From UBA5239 sp040394635 (GTDB taxonomy: Bacteria > Verrucomicrobiota > Lentisphaeria > Victivallales > Victivallaceae), in assembly GCA_040394635.1 (NCBI GenBank), contig JBEBRW010000024.1:7855-71854 (forward strand): a stretch of DNA of 64,000 bases. The letters run 5' to 3'. Within the stretch, counting starts at the first letter, position 1; every line of letters begins with the position of its first letter. Position numbers and translations under genes: made by a program. Of the stretch, positions 34,703 through 43,334 are shown one piece after another. The notes below the pieces were generated by a model that was given only the letters and a program-made list of their open reading frames with translations, was not told the origin of the DNA and made no database searches.

Positions 34703-35730
34703 CAGATCAGCCCTCCGGCCAGTTCTTCGAGCGTGACCACGTTCAGTTTGGTGTATTTGCCCAGCACGCAACGGGTGTACGGCGAAGCGGTGACCAGCAG
34801 GTCCTTTTTTGGATCGTCGGCGCGCTTTTCAATGTAGGCGGCGAGCTTCCGGACCAGCTCTTCGTTGAGGCGCGGCAGCAGCACCGCGCCTTCTCCGGCG
34901 CTGTACGATTCCTCGTTGTTGGTGCCGAATTGCTTCAGCTCCACGCCAAGCTGTTTGAGCAGCTTGTGCGGATACGGATAGTCGCCTGCGTAGTTCCGCA
35001 GGAAATCGCTTTCCAGATAATACACGCTCTTTTTAGCCGGTTTGAATTTCAGTTTCAGGCCGGAAATGTACTCGGAGCTGTGCATGACCTTGACGTTCAG
35101 TTTTACGCCGTATTCCTTGTAGATCGTGGTCAGCAGGTAGTACGCGGCGGGGTTGGACACGACCAGCGTTTTGGCCCCGGTTTTGTTGACGAACGCGGCG
35201 AATTTTTCCGCCACGGCTTTGGAGCGGTCGACATAGCCGAGCACGTTCAGCGCCTTGCCGATGCAGCCGCCGGAAACGGTGCGGAATTTACCGCCTGCGA
35301 GCTTGGCGAAATTCTTGGCGATGGCCGGGGTCTCTTTCGTGTACTTGTCCTCGAAATAGAGGACGTCGCCGGTGCCTTTCACGGTCCATTTGGCCTCGGC
35401 TTCGAATTCGTCGGCCAGTGCCTTGACGGCGGCAGGCTCGAGCCCGGCTTCGACGATGTCGCGGCGGGCCGCCAGCACCAGTTCGGTTTCCGGGTAATGG
35501 CTCACGCAATGGTACGTACAGGCCTTGCTCAGGTCGCTGTCGTACATGTTCTTGATGAAGTCGGGATTGGCGAGCCCCTCGGGGCTGTTGGAAATCGTGT
35601 ACATGGCCACGGCGCGCACCCGGGGGGTGTCGGCTTCATTGAAGGTGACGTTGGCGATGCCGGAGAGGTGGCGGCACATGAAGCAGTACCGGCAGTTTTT
35701 GATGGCGTCGTTGTATTTCAGGATATTCAT
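34702..35730 (-). CDS. Fe-S subunit partner of FAD oxidoreductase (GlcF-like position)
   Basis: A 342-residue protein with an N-terminal CRYCFMCRH motif and further conserved cysteines in ACTYHCVSH and SGGCIGKAL. The CxxCxxC start and a later Cys-rich segment suggest one 4Fe-4S cluster and a redox role. By place next to the FAD oxidase gene it resembles the Fe-S subunit of glycolate-type dehydrogenases, but it is shorter and has fewer cluster motifs than GlcF. It starts 3 bp after the FAD gene and is translationally coupled to the aldolase gene. Confidence 0.75.
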   Translation of the reverse strand: MNILKYNDAIKNCRYCFMCRHLSGIANVTFNEADTPRVRAVAMYTISNSPEGLANPDFIKNMYDSDLSKACTYHCVSHYPETELVLAARRDIVEAGLEPAAVKALADEFEAEAKWTVKGTGDVLYFEDKYTKETPAIAKNFAKLAGGKFRTVSGGCIGKALNVLGYVDRSKAVAEKFAAFVNKTGAKTLVVSNPAAYYLLTTIYKEYGVKLNVKVMHSSEYISGLKLKFKPAKKSVYYLESDFLRNYAGDYPYPHKLLKQLGVELKQFGTNNEESYSAGEGAVLLPRLNEELVRKLAAYIEKRADDPKKDLLVTASPYTRCVLGKYTKLNVVTLEELAGGLI

Positions 35731-35733
35731 CTT

Positions 35734-37176
35734 TTACACTCCTTTGAAACCCATCTTGCCGGGGTTCATGATGTTGTTCGGGTCGAGCTGCTTCTTGATG
35801 CCTTCCAGCACCGGCATGGCGGGCCCGTAAAGTTCCTTCATCAGACGGCCGAGCTTGAGGCCCACGCCGTGGTGTTCGTTGATCACGCCGCCGTTGGCGA
35901 TGGCCGCGCGGATGGCCCGGTCCCAAACGGTGTTGTAAAGGACGGTGGCTTCACGCGGATCGGCCGGGGCCTCCGGGAAAATGAAGCGCGCATAGAGCAT
36001 GCAGCCCCACTCGTACCAGTGCGAAAAGTGACCGATGAAACGGGCTTCCGGGAAGTCGGTGTTGACGACTTTTTTCATGGCCCAGTAAACATTTTCGATA
36101 TCGGCGAAGGTTGCCACCGTGTCGAGCGTGCCGAACGCCTGCGGCAGGTGGAACATGTACGGCGGATAGAAGAACTTGTATTTGTTTTCCCACCAGAGTT
36201 CGCCGCCCTTGCTGCCGAGGTCCTTGCCCTTCAGGCTTTTCATGATTTTGACGGCCTGTTCCATCTCGAAATCGACGATCTTCTCGAAGCCGTCGAAGCC
36301 GAACACCAGGTACGCGCCCTCGACATCCAGCCCGAGCACGCGCTTCACGTGATGCTTGGTTTCCTCTTCATCGTACAAGCGGATGGCGCAGGGGCGCAGG
36401 CGGCTGCGCATCAGTTCGGCGCCGGCTTCCATGGCGGCATGCAGGTCCTTGAAGAGATAGGCGCGGAATTTGCGTGCTTCCGGCATCGGGTGGATCTTCA
36501 GCGTGACTTCGGTCATGACGCCGAGCGTGCCCTCGCTGCCGAGGAAAAGCATCGTCAGGTCCGGCCCGGACGCATGGCGCGGGATCGGCAGCGTGCGGAT
36601 GATTTCGCCGGTGGGGGTGACGACTTCGAGCGACATCACCATATCCTCGATTTTGCCGTATTTGGTGGAGAGCACGCCGGTGCCGCGGTGGGCCAGGAAG
36701 CCGCCGATGGTGGCGCAGGCGATCGACGCCGGCAGGTGCATGGTCGAGTAACCGGCCTTGTTCACTTCCCATTCCAGGTGGCGGGCGTTCATCCCGGTCT
36801 GACAGGTCACGGTGAGCGATTTTTCATCGATTCTGATCATATTGCACATACGCTTCATGTCCATGACGATGCCGCCGTAAATCGGCAGCGCGCCGCCCTG
36901 TGAACCCGAGCCGCCACCCCACGGCACCACCGGGATCTTGTAGTGGTTGGCGACCTTCATGATCCGTGAAACTTCCTGGCTGGAGCCGGGATAGAGGATG
37001 AAATCGCCTTTCGGGGTTTTCATTCCGCGGTCGTGCCACATTTCGGGAATCCAGTAGTAGTCGATGGAGTGCCCGAGCTTGTCGGTGTCGCGCACGCTTA
37101 CATATTCTTCTCCGACGATGTCGATCAGCTCCTGGCGGATCATTTCGTAGAGAAAGTTGTCCTGTGATACCAGCAT
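35734..37176 (-). CDS. FAD-binding oxidoreductase, GlcD/lactate dehydrogenase-type
   Basis: A 480-residue protein of the FAD_binding_4 plus FAD-oxidase C-terminal family. The FAD site is VPWGGGSGSQGGALP, followed by GMNARHLEWEVNKAGYS, HRGTGVLSTKYGKIEDMV and FLGSEGTLGVMTEV. Members oxidise 2-hydroxy acids such as glycolate or lactate, alkyl-glycerone phosphates, or sugar acids. Its pairing with the Fe-S gene points to a membrane or electron-transfer linked dehydrogenase of a sugar-derived hydroxy acid. AGGAGG precedes ATG 37176. Confidence 0.88.
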   Translation of the reverse strand: MLVSQDNFLYEMIRQELIDIVGEEYVSVRDTDKLGHSIDYYWIPEMWHDRGMKTPKGDFILYPGSSQEVSRIMKVANHYKIPVVPWGGGSGSQGGALPIYGGIVMDMKRMCNMIRIDEKSLTVTCQTGMNARHLEWEVNKAGYSTMHLPASIACATIGGFLAHRGTGVLSTKYGKIEDMVMSLEVVTPTGEIIRTLPIPRHASGPDLTMLFLGSEGTLGVMTEVTLKIHPMPEARKFRAYLFKDLHAAMEAGAELMRSRLRPCAIRLYDEEETKHHVKRVLGLDVEGAYLVFGFDGFEKIVDFEMEQAVKIMKSLKGKDLGSKGGELWWENKYKFFYPPYMFHLPQAFGTLDTVATFADIENVYWAMKKVVNTDFPEARFIGHFSHWYEWGCMLYARFIFPEAPADPREATVLYNTVWDRAIRAAIANGGVINEHHGVGLKLGRLMKELYGPAMPVLEGIKKQLDPNNIMNPGKMGFKGV

Positions 37177-37190
37177 TGTAATGCCTCCTT

Positions 37191-38642
37191 TTAGCGCCGT
37201 CCGTAAACCGGAGCCAGCGCGTCGTGAATTTCTTTGTAGGTTCCAAATAAAGCCGCGTACTGCTCCGCCCGGCCGGGGTTCGGAACCACTTCGCGGTCAA
37301 TATGCAGACAGCGTTCAACCGCTTCGCGGCTGTTCTTGAAAATACCGATTCCGGTGCCCGCCAGCAGTGCCGCGCCGAACGAGGCGTCGCCGGGCGAGGG
37401 GACCTGTACCGGCAAGTTGAAAACGTCGGCCACGATCTCGCTCCAGAGCTTGCTGCGCCCGCCGCCGCCGATCAGGAAAATCCGCTTCACCGGCAGATTC
37501 ATCTCGTGAATCAATCCGTAACAATCCAGCAGCGAAAACGCCACGCCTTCCAGCAGCGCCCGCAGCAGATCGCCCTTGCCCGTCGAAATCGAGAGCCCGG
37601 TGAAACTGCCGCGCAGCTTCGGGTCCCAGTACGGCGAGCGCTCGCCCTGCAGATAGGGATGGAAGAACACGCCGTTGGCCCCCACCGGGGATTGCTCGGC
37701 GAGGTGGTCCATCTGCTTGTAATCGGTATCGCCGAGCACGTCGCGGAACCAGCGCTGGCACAGCGCCGCCGCGTTGGTCGCGGAAACCGTGTACCACATG
37801 CCTTCGATGACATGCGAATAGGTGAGGGTGGTCGGGTATGGATGCGCCTCGGCGGTCATCACGTTGACATTGCCCGCGGTGGCGAGTTTGACGATGCAGT
37901 CGCCGGGCTCCACCGCGCCCGCGCCGTAATCTTCCACCGCCGAGTCGGACGTACCGCAGATTACCGGCGTCCCCGCCGGAATCCCCGTATCGGCCGCGGC
38001 CCGCGCGCTGACTTCGCCCACCCGGTCGGTCGGCTTGACCAGCTTCGGCAGCACCGCCGGATCGACCCCGGCCAGCTTCGCCAGTTCTTCGGACCAGCGC
38101 TGATTTTTCATGTCATAAAACAGCGTACCCTGCGCCTCGATGTAGTCAGTCACGGCCACGCCGGTCATCAGGTAACGCACATAGTCTTTCACGAACAGCA
38201 TATGTCTGGTCTTTTTCAGCACGTCCGGCTCGTGGTTTTTCAGCCACAGCATTTGCGGCAACGTCCAGGTGGGAGTCGGCATCTGATAAGCCGTGTTGAA
38301 AATCAAATCCTGATAATTCGCCTTCAGGAATTTGCACTCTTCCACGCTGCGCTGGTCGGTCCACATGATGGTGCGGCGGAGCGGCTTCATACTGGCATCC
38401 AGCAGCACCGCGTTGTGCGTCGAACCGTCAAACGAAACAGCCTTGACGCCGCTCAAATCCAGCGACAGCTTTTTCAGCGCCGCGCACATGGCGGGATACC
38501 AGTCGCCCGGCTCCTGTTCGGACCAGCCCGGGCGCTCATAATGCGTCACATACTCGACCGACGCTTCCCCCAGCAGTTTGCCGGTGGTGTCGATCGCCGT
38601 AACTTTGCAGCCCCCCGAGCCAAAATCGATTCCCAATAACAT
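37191..38642 (-). CDS. FGGY-family carbohydrate kinase (xylulokinase-like)
   Basis: A 483-residue sugar kinase. The N-terminal phosphate loop is LLGIDFGSGGCKVTAID, followed by SFDGSTHNAVLLD; the C-terminal domain has GTSDSAVEDYGAGAVEPGD, KLATAGNVNVMT and the ATP-binding IGGGGRSKLWSEIVADV. These resemble xylulokinases most. It phosphorylates a ketopentose or related polyol. A 7-bp tandem array lies directly upstream, between it and the IolB-like gene. The FAD gene follows after 14 bp. Confidence 0.9.
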   Translation of the reverse strand: MLLGIDFGSGGCKVTAIDTTGKLLGEASVEYVTHYERPGWSEQEPGDWYPAMCAALKKLSLDLSGVKAVSFDGSTHNAVLLDASMKPLRRTIMWTDQRSVEECKFLKANYQDLIFNTAYQMPTPTWTLPQMLWLKNHEPDVLKKTRHMLFVKDYVRYLMTGVAVTDYIEAQGTLFYDMKNQRWSEELAKLAGVDPAVLPKLVKPTDRVGEVSARAAADTGIPAGTPVICGTSDSAVEDYGAGAVEPGDCIVKLATAGNVNVMTAEAHPYPTTLTYSHVIEGMWYTVSATNAAALCQRWFRDVLGDTDYKQMDHLAEQSPVGANGVFFHPYLQGERSPYWDPKLRGSFTGLSISTGKGDLLRALLEGVAFSLLDCYGLIHEMNLPVKRIFLIGGGGRSKLWSEIVADVFNLPVQVPSPGDASFGAALLAGTGIGIFKNSREAVERCLHIDREVVPNPGRAEQYAALFGTYKEIHDALAPVYGRR

Positions 38643-38654
38643 ATCTGTTCCCTT

Positions 38655-38689
38655 AATTCGTAATTCGTAATTCGTAATTCGTAATTATT
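38655..38689. repeat. AATTCGT x4 tandem array
   Basis: Four exact copies of AATTCGT (38655-38682) and a decayed fifth AATTATT. The last unit contains the stop codon of the IolB-like gene. Same design as the arrays at 613 and 21065. Confidence 0.9.
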
Positions 38690-39482
38690 TCACCCATCCG
38701 TGTGCTGGATCTTTCGACGAAATCAGGCCGCGGTTGACCGCGCCGCACATCGTCCACAGATAATACATTTCGTAGCCCGGCGCACCGCAGAGCGGATGAT
38801 AGCCCTCGGCGATGGCCACGGTGTCGTTGTTTTTCACGGTATAAGTTTCATCGATGCGGCCGTTCGGCGTGTACACTTTCTGGATGCCGAAACCGTTGGC
38901 CGGATTAAAGCGGTAAAAATAAGTTTCTTCCATGTCGATTTCGTCCGGCGGATTGTCGATGTCGTGACGGTGCGGGGGGTAGCCCGACCAGTTGCCGGAG
39001 GGAATCAGGCCCTCGCCGATGTAGAAGTGCTCGGAGTCGAATTTCTCGTCGATCATCACGGTGGCGTGGCGCAGAAAATTGTCGCGCCCGATGACCAATC
39101 CGCGGGTCATGTCGGGAGTGATGACGCAGGGGCGCGCGGTGTCGCGGCTGGCCGGGGATTCATTCAGCGCGAAGTCCATGGCGTCGGTCAGCGCGGTGAC
39201 GATGTAGCGGGTGTTGCGCGGCAGGTAAACCGTGTGCGGCTTGCCGGAAAACACATCCTTGCGTTCGCCGACTTCCTTGAATTCGAAGCCCTTGCCCATG
39301 ACCGAGCATTTGCCGCCGAGAATCACCAGCGCCGCTTCGAAATCGCCGGTGTCGCCCTCGTAGCTCTCACCTTTGAATAGCTGGACGATGCCGAAACGGG
39401 TCAGCTTCATGTTGTATTCATTGAGTTTGAAAACCGGGTTGTAACCGTTTTTGACGTTGGTTTTGATCAGCAGATTCATCAT
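38685..39482 (-). CDS. 5-Deoxy-glucuronate isomerase-like protein (IolB family)
   Basis: A 265-residue cupin isomerase of the IolB family, which converts 5-deoxy-glucuronate to 2-deoxy-5-keto-gluconate in myo-inositol catabolism. Visible segments include SGYPPHRHDIDNPPDEIDMEETYFYRF with the metal-binding histidines, RIDETYTVKNNDTVAIAEGYHP and the C-terminal YYLWTMCG. Two adjacent ATG codons (39482 and 39479) overlap the upstream stop; GAGG spacing slightly favours 39479. Since other inositol genes such as iolG, iolE and iolD are absent here, it may act on another uronate or deoxy-sugar. Confidence 0.87.
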   Translation of the reverse strand: MMNLLIKTNVKNGYNPVFKLNEYNMKLTRFGIVQLFKGESYEGDTGDFEAALVILGGKCSVMGKGFEFKEVGERKDVFSGKPHTVYLPRNTRYIVTALTDAMDFALNESPASRDTARPCVITPDMTRGLVIGRDNFLRHATVMIDEKFDSEHFYIGEGLIPSGNWSGYPPHRHDIDNPPDEIDMEETYFYRFNPANGFGIQKVYTPNGRIDETYTVKNNDTVAIAEGYHPLCGAPGYEMYYLWTMCGAVNRGLISSKDPAHGWVK

Positions 39483-40837
39483 TTCACCTCGATTGCGTCG
39501 ATATTCATCAGTTTACAGAGTTTCTTGAGTTCGTCGGCGATATCGCCGTGGATCAGCGAATAGTGATGCTCGAACCCTTCGCCGATCACGACTTCGCGGA
39601 GCTTGTCGCAGCCGGCGTCGAACTTGATGCGGAGCGGGTTGCCGCGCAGTTCCTGCGTGGTTTCCTGGGCGGTGCCGGGAGCGATCAACATGCGGAACGA
39701 GGAGCCGTCGCGCGTTTCGCTGAGGCGCGCCAGCGTCACGCGGCCGGGCTTGAGCGGAAATTCATTGGTCAGACCCTTCTTGCCGCCGCCGTCGATGATC
39801 GAGCTCTTGCAGAGTTTGCTCTCACAGCCCTGGCGGCAGAGTCCGGCGGGGGCCGCGCCGCAGTGCCACGCCATGCCGTATTCGCCCTCCATCACGATCA
39901 TGTCGCAGAAAAACGGTTTTTCGCCGGTCAGGTAGTGCTGCATGAGCATGGTGATGGCGCCGTAGGCGTCGCCCTCGCAGGCGGTGATGATTCCGGCATT
40001 GATCAAACTGCCGATGGTCGAACAGATGCCGATGCCGTAAAGTTCGTTTTCATTGACCTCGGGCCAGCAGCGCAGCGAGAAGGCGTTGACCAGGAATTTG
40101 TCGCGCATTTTTTCCACGGCGGTGAAGAGCGCCGCCGACTTGCGCATCTCGACCGCATCCGGACCGTCGATGGTCTGCGAATCGGCCTTGATGCGGGCCA
40201 TGGCCGGGGCAATCTCGGCGTCGGTCAGTTTCTCGGCGGTTTTGACGACTTCGAGCATGGTGATGAATTTCATCTCCACGCCGAGCTCGCGCCGCAGCAT
40301 CATTTCATCCGCGCCGGAGGTGTAGAAGCCGGGCACGCGGCCGCCGACCACCCCCAGTCGGGTATGACGGATTTCCCTGGCCGTGGCGATGACTTTCGCG
40401 AGTTTGCCGAGTTCCGCCGCCGACTCCTTGACCGGGGCGTGAACATGGAAATACGGGATGCGCAGTTTCCAGAGGAAATGCGAGTTCATATTGGCCGCGC
40501 AGAACGAGTTCGCCGCCAGGCGCCCGCCGCACATCGGCGGCTCCGGCATCGACCACAGGATGACCGGCAGTTTCAGGTCGTTGGCGATCAGCGGCACCAG
40601 CGTGCCGAGCGAGAATGTGGCGAAGAAGCAGACGATGGCGTCCACCTGTGCCGCCTTGAACTGCTCAGTGGCAGCCATCAGGTCCGGCTCGAACGCGATC
40701 ATGGCGTCGCCGCCGATGATTTCGCAATCCGGGAGTTTCTTCATTTCGTTCAGCGCGTTGATGCGGATATCATCCAGCGCCGGGGTCATCCAACTGGCTT
40801 TGGTCAGGGGGAGAAAACCGAGTTTGAGCGTTTTCAT
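39479..40837 (-). CDS. L-fucose/L-arabinose isomerase-family protein
   Basis: A 452-residue protein of the FucI/AraA-like isomerase superfamily. The N-terminal half has the stacked alpha/beta domains (VDAIVCFFATFSLGTLVPL; VGGRVPGFYTSGADEMML), and the C-terminal half the family segment ACEGDAYGAITMLMQHYLTG with a conserved acidic pair. These enzymes convert aldoses to ketoses using a manganese ion. ATG 40837 is used: AAGGA is 10 bp upstream, better placed than for the TTG at 40843. Substrate unknown; it lies between the PfkB kinase and the IolB-like isomerase. Confidence 0.8.
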   Translation of the reverse strand: MKTLKLGFLPLTKASWMTPALDDIRINALNEMKKLPDCEIIGGDAMIAFEPDLMAATEQFKAAQVDAIVCFFATFSLGTLVPLIANDLKLPVILWSMPEPPMCGGRLAANSFCAANMNSHFLWKLRIPYFHVHAPVKESAAELGKLAKVIATAREIRHTRLGVVGGRVPGFYTSGADEMMLRRELGVEMKFITMLEVVKTAEKLTDAEIAPAMARIKADSQTIDGPDAVEMRKSAALFTAVEKMRDKFLVNAFSLRCWPEVNENELYGIGICSTIGSLINAGIITACEGDAYGAITMLMQHYLTGEKPFFCDMIVMEGEYGMAWHCGAAPAGLCRQGCESKLCKSSIIDGGGKKGLTNEFPLKPGRVTLARLSETRDGSSFRMLIAPGTAQETTQELRGNPLRIKFDAGCDKLREVVIGEGFEHHYSLIHGDIADELKKLCKLMNIDAIEVK

Positions 40838-40839
40838 AT

Positions 40840-41748
40840 TCAATGTGTCCTTAAGTAATTTTCGACTTCAGTCATGGAGGGGAGGCCGGCGCGGGCGCCG
40901 AGCTTGCCGCATTTGAGCCCGGCGAACGCCGAAGCGAAACGCATGCATTCGTAGAGGTCGCCTCCGTTCAGGTATTTGATCACGAATCCGCAGTGATAGG
41001 CATCCCCGGCCCCGGTGGAGTCCACCACCGGCAGATCGGTGAAGGCCGGGCAGCGGATGAAGCTGCCGTCGTCGGCAAGGATGATCGAGCCCGCGTCGCC
41101 GGCGGTGACCCCGGTCACTTTCGCACCCAGCGTTTTCAGCTTCACGAGCGCCTTGTCCAAGTCGGTTTCGCCGCTCCATTTGCGGGCAAACGCTTCGGAC
41201 GTGATCAGGATATCGGCCAGCTTGAGCAATTCGTCGATGCGAGGAGTGAAGGTTCCGGCATCGAGGTTGATCAGTACGCCGGATTCCTTGGCGAGCTTCG
41301 CTGCCGCCACTGCCGCGTCCGGGTGGTGACCGTCCAGATGCAGGACCTTGGCATTTTTTATCAGCTCGATGGGTACTTCGCCGGCCTTGAGCAATTCGAG
41401 GTTGTTTTTCGTCCAGGCCACGCTGCGCTTGCCGTCGGGAGTGATCCAGCAGTAGGCGATCGGCGAGCTGCCGCCTTTGCGGACGGCGATGCCCGAGACG
41501 TCGACGTTTTCCGCCTTGAAATCGGCGAGGATTTTCACCCCGTCGATATCGTCGCCGATGCTGGTGACGAAGGCTGCGCGCATACCGAGACGCGCCGCAC
41601 CGACTGCCGCGTCCGCCGCCGGACCGCCGCCCTGAATCTGATGTTCGAGCATTTCGGTTTTGCTGTCGACGGGGATTTCGGCAATCCGGCAGAGATGGTC
41701 ATTGCTGCAATAGCCCAGCGCAACAAATTCCGGATGGTTCGTTTTCAT
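40840..41748 (-). CDS. PfkB-family carbohydrate kinase
   Basis: A 302-residue ribokinase-type kinase. An N-terminal substrate loop with GGGPAADAAVGAARLG and the C-terminal PfkB signature DSTGAGDAYHCGF, with the catalytic Asp in GAGD, are clear. Related enzymes phosphorylate sugars, nucleosides or 2-deoxy-5-keto-gluconate (IolC). With the IolB-like and aldolase genes of the same operon an IolC-like job is plausible. ATG 41748 gives the normal N-terminus; the ribosome site is weak. First gene of the operon, 2 bp before the isomerase start. Confidence 0.9.
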   Translation of the reverse strand: MKTNHPEFVALGYCSNDHLCRIAEIPVDSKTEMLEHQIQGGGPAADAAVGAARLGMRAAFVTSIGDDIDGVKILADFKAENVDVSGIAVRKGGSSPIAYCWITPDGKRSVAWTKNNLELLKAGEVPIELIKNAKVLHLDGHHPDAAVAAAKLAKESGVLINLDAGTFTPRIDELLKLADILITSEAFARKWSGETDLDKALVKLKTLGAKVTGVTAGDAGSIILADDGSFIRCPAFTDLPVVDSTGAGDAYHCGFVIKYLNGGDLYECMRFASAFAGLKCGKLGARAGLPSMTEVENYLRTH

Positions 41749-41782
41749 AAGAGTGTGACTCCATACTAATGGCTTTTTATTA

Positions 41783-41811
41783 AATATAACCGCCTCATCA
41801 AATTTTGTCAA
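41783..41811 (-). promoter_or_regulatory. Promoter of the seven-gene sugar operon
   Basis: Minus strand: TTGACA (41811-41806), a 17-bp spacer and TATATT (41788-41783). It lies next to the phased GAGATA repeats. Confidence 0.75.
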
Positions 41812-41837
41812 GAGATAAAATGAGATAATTTGAGATA
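41812..41837. promoter_or_regulatory. Three phased GAGATA repeats, candidate DeoR operator
   Basis: GAGATA starts at 41812 and 41822, with GAGATA again at 41832, exactly 10 bp apart, each followed by an A/T-rich tail. They sit between the divergent promoters of the sugar operon and its regulator, so one protein could control both. Confidence 0.6.
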
Positions 41838-41852
41838 TTTTGATACGAGATC

Positions 41853-41880
41853 TTGAAAATTGAAAAATTCGTGATATAAT
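41853..41880 (+). promoter_or_regulatory. Promoter of the DeoR gene, near-leaderless
   Basis: TTGAAA (41853-41858), a 16-bp spacer and TATAAT (41875-41880). The start codon is at 41888, so the expected transcription start is at or within 1-2 bases of the ATG and no ribosome-binding site is present. Confidence 0.65.
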
Positions 41881-41887
41881 AACTGAT

Positions 41888-42616
41888 ATGAAAAATTTAC
41901 GAACCATACAAATCGCCGAGTACATCAACGAAAAGAAGACCTGCACGATTCAGGAGTTGATGGAGAAATTCGATATTTCGCATGCCACGATCCATCGCGA
42001 TATCGGTGCGCTGGAGGAGCAGGGCGTCATACGGCGCGTCCGTGGCGGCGTGGCGGCGCTGGCCAGCGAGGAGCCGACCATTTTCAGCCGCTACCAGGAC
42101 CGGTTGAACCGCAACGGCGAGGCCAAGCTCGAAGTCGCACGCAAGGCGCTGGACAAAATCGAGGATGGCGACATCATTTTCCTCGACTCCTCGACCACGG
42201 TTTATTTCCTGGCCAAAGAACTGCAGAAAACGAATTTCACGAACCTGACGATCATCAGCAATTCACTGCTGATCATACAGGAATTTTCGCTGTTTCCGAC
42301 CAATTATTTCCTGGTGGCGCTGGGCGGCAACTACGATCTGCAGTTGAACGCCTTTCTCGGGCAGACCACGATGGGCGATCTGGAGAAACTGAAGATCGAC
42401 AAAGCGTTTGTCTCCGCGCTCGGCATTACCGGCGAAGGGATTTTTTCACGTCACGAAAACCACTCGTATTTCCTGCGGCGCGTACTCGAAATTTCCCGCC
42501 GCAATTACCTGCTGCTGACCGCGGATAAATTCAATAAATCCGGTCTGTTCGACATCGCCCCCCTGAGCGCGGTCAATGCCATCATCGCCAATGCCCCCGT
42601 GCCAAAGTTCAAGTAA
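41888..42616 (+). CDS. DeoR-family transcriptional regulator of the sugar operon
   Basis: A 242-residue DeoR/GlpR-type regulator: N-terminal helix-turn-helix (TCTIQELMEKFDISHATIHRDI region, about 18-39, then GVIRRVRGGV) and a sensor domain with FLDSSTTVYFLAKEL and the family Gly/Asp segments. It is divergent from the sugar operon and shares its control region. ATG 41888 is only 7 bp from the -10 element, with no ribosome site, so the mRNA is probably leaderless. Effector probably a phosphorylated intermediate of that operon. Confidence 0.9.
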   Translation: MKNLRTIQIAEYINEKKTCTIQELMEKFDISHATIHRDIGALEEQGVIRRVRGGVAALASEEPTIFSRYQDRLNRNGEAKLEVARKALDKIEDGDIIFLDSSTTVYFLAKELQKTNFTNLTIISNSLLIIQEFSLFPTNYFLVALGGNYDLQLNAFLGQTTMGDLEKLKIDKAFVSALGITGEGIFSRHENHSYFLRRVLEISRRNYLLLTADKFNKSGLFDIAPLSAVNAIIANAPVPKFK

Positions 42617-42621
42617 TCCGT

Positions 42622-43323
42622 TCAGAAACACATGGAATAAACGTAGATGTTCACGCCCATGCGCCAGGCTTCCTGAGTGAGCCGGGCGCCGAACCAGCTC
42701 TCCGTGACCCAGCCGCAGTGGAGGTCGCTGGAGGTGACAATGCCGATCAGTCGGCCGTGCAGCGTGACCAGCGATATCCCGTTGTTTTTGCCCTGGCAAT
42801 GCGGAAAGGATTTGATCTGGTAATAGCAGTTGAACAGCGGATGTTTCATATCGACTTTCTCGATTTTTGCCTCCGGGAAAAACTCTTTGAAGAGCACCAG
42901 GAAGCTCTGGTAAAGCATGTCCTGATACGGATCGTATTTCTGCCAGACGCAGTCGTCGACGAACAGGAAACCGCCGCGCAGGATATATTCTTTCAGGTTT
43001 TCCTTGCCCTTGGGCGACATATTCTGGGTGCGCTGGCCGTGGACGAAAATGAACGGAAAAGCGGCCATTTTGTCGAGGTGCTCCACGTCGACGACGTTCC
43101 AGTCAGCCCTGAGGTTGATCGTGGTGTTTTTGCGGATGAAATCAATCATCCGGATATCGCCGGTGGGGTGGGCGTGCCAGTCCCAGTCGGACTCATAGCG
43201 CGAACTGCCCTTGACCGGATATTTCAGGCGCACCCAGGAGACGCGGCTGCCGCGCGTAGCCTCGAAATCCTCCGCCATTACAGGCAGCATGGACAGCAGA
43301 AAAATACAGAGCAGATACTTCAT
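42622..43323 (-). CDS. DUF4159-family exported protein
   Basis: A 233-residue protein with a signal peptide (about 1-17, ending MLPVMA). The body resembles the DUF4159 family, a Rossmann-like domain that occurs next to MoxR/vWA gene sets; visible are FIFVHGQRT and the segment LRGGFLFVDDCVW, typical of the fold, with YIYVYSMCF-like ending near the C-terminus. ATG 43323 begins at the signal peptide; the frame upstream runs into the vWA gene. It is the last gene of the seven-gene operon, 11 bp after the vWA gene. Function unknown. Confidence 0.8.
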   Translation of the reverse strand: MKYLLCIFLLSMLPVMAEDFEATRGSRVSWVRLKYPVKGSSRYESDWDWHAHPTGDIRMIDFIRKNTTINLRADWNVVDVEHLDKMAAFPFIFVHGQRTQNMSPKGKENLKEYILRGGFLFVDDCVWQKYDPYQDMLYQSFLVLFKEFFPEAKIEKVDMKHPLFNCYYQIKSFPHCQGKNNGISLVTLHGRLIGIVTSSDLHCGWVTESWFGARLTQEAWRMGVNIYVYSMCF

Positions 43324-43334
43324 CGACAAGCCTC

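Noticed and set aside
34696..36903. 735-codon open frame antisense to the aldolase, Fe-S and FAD genes
   Set aside because: It lies opposite three well-supported genes, has no family motif and is a typical shadow of GC-biased codon use.
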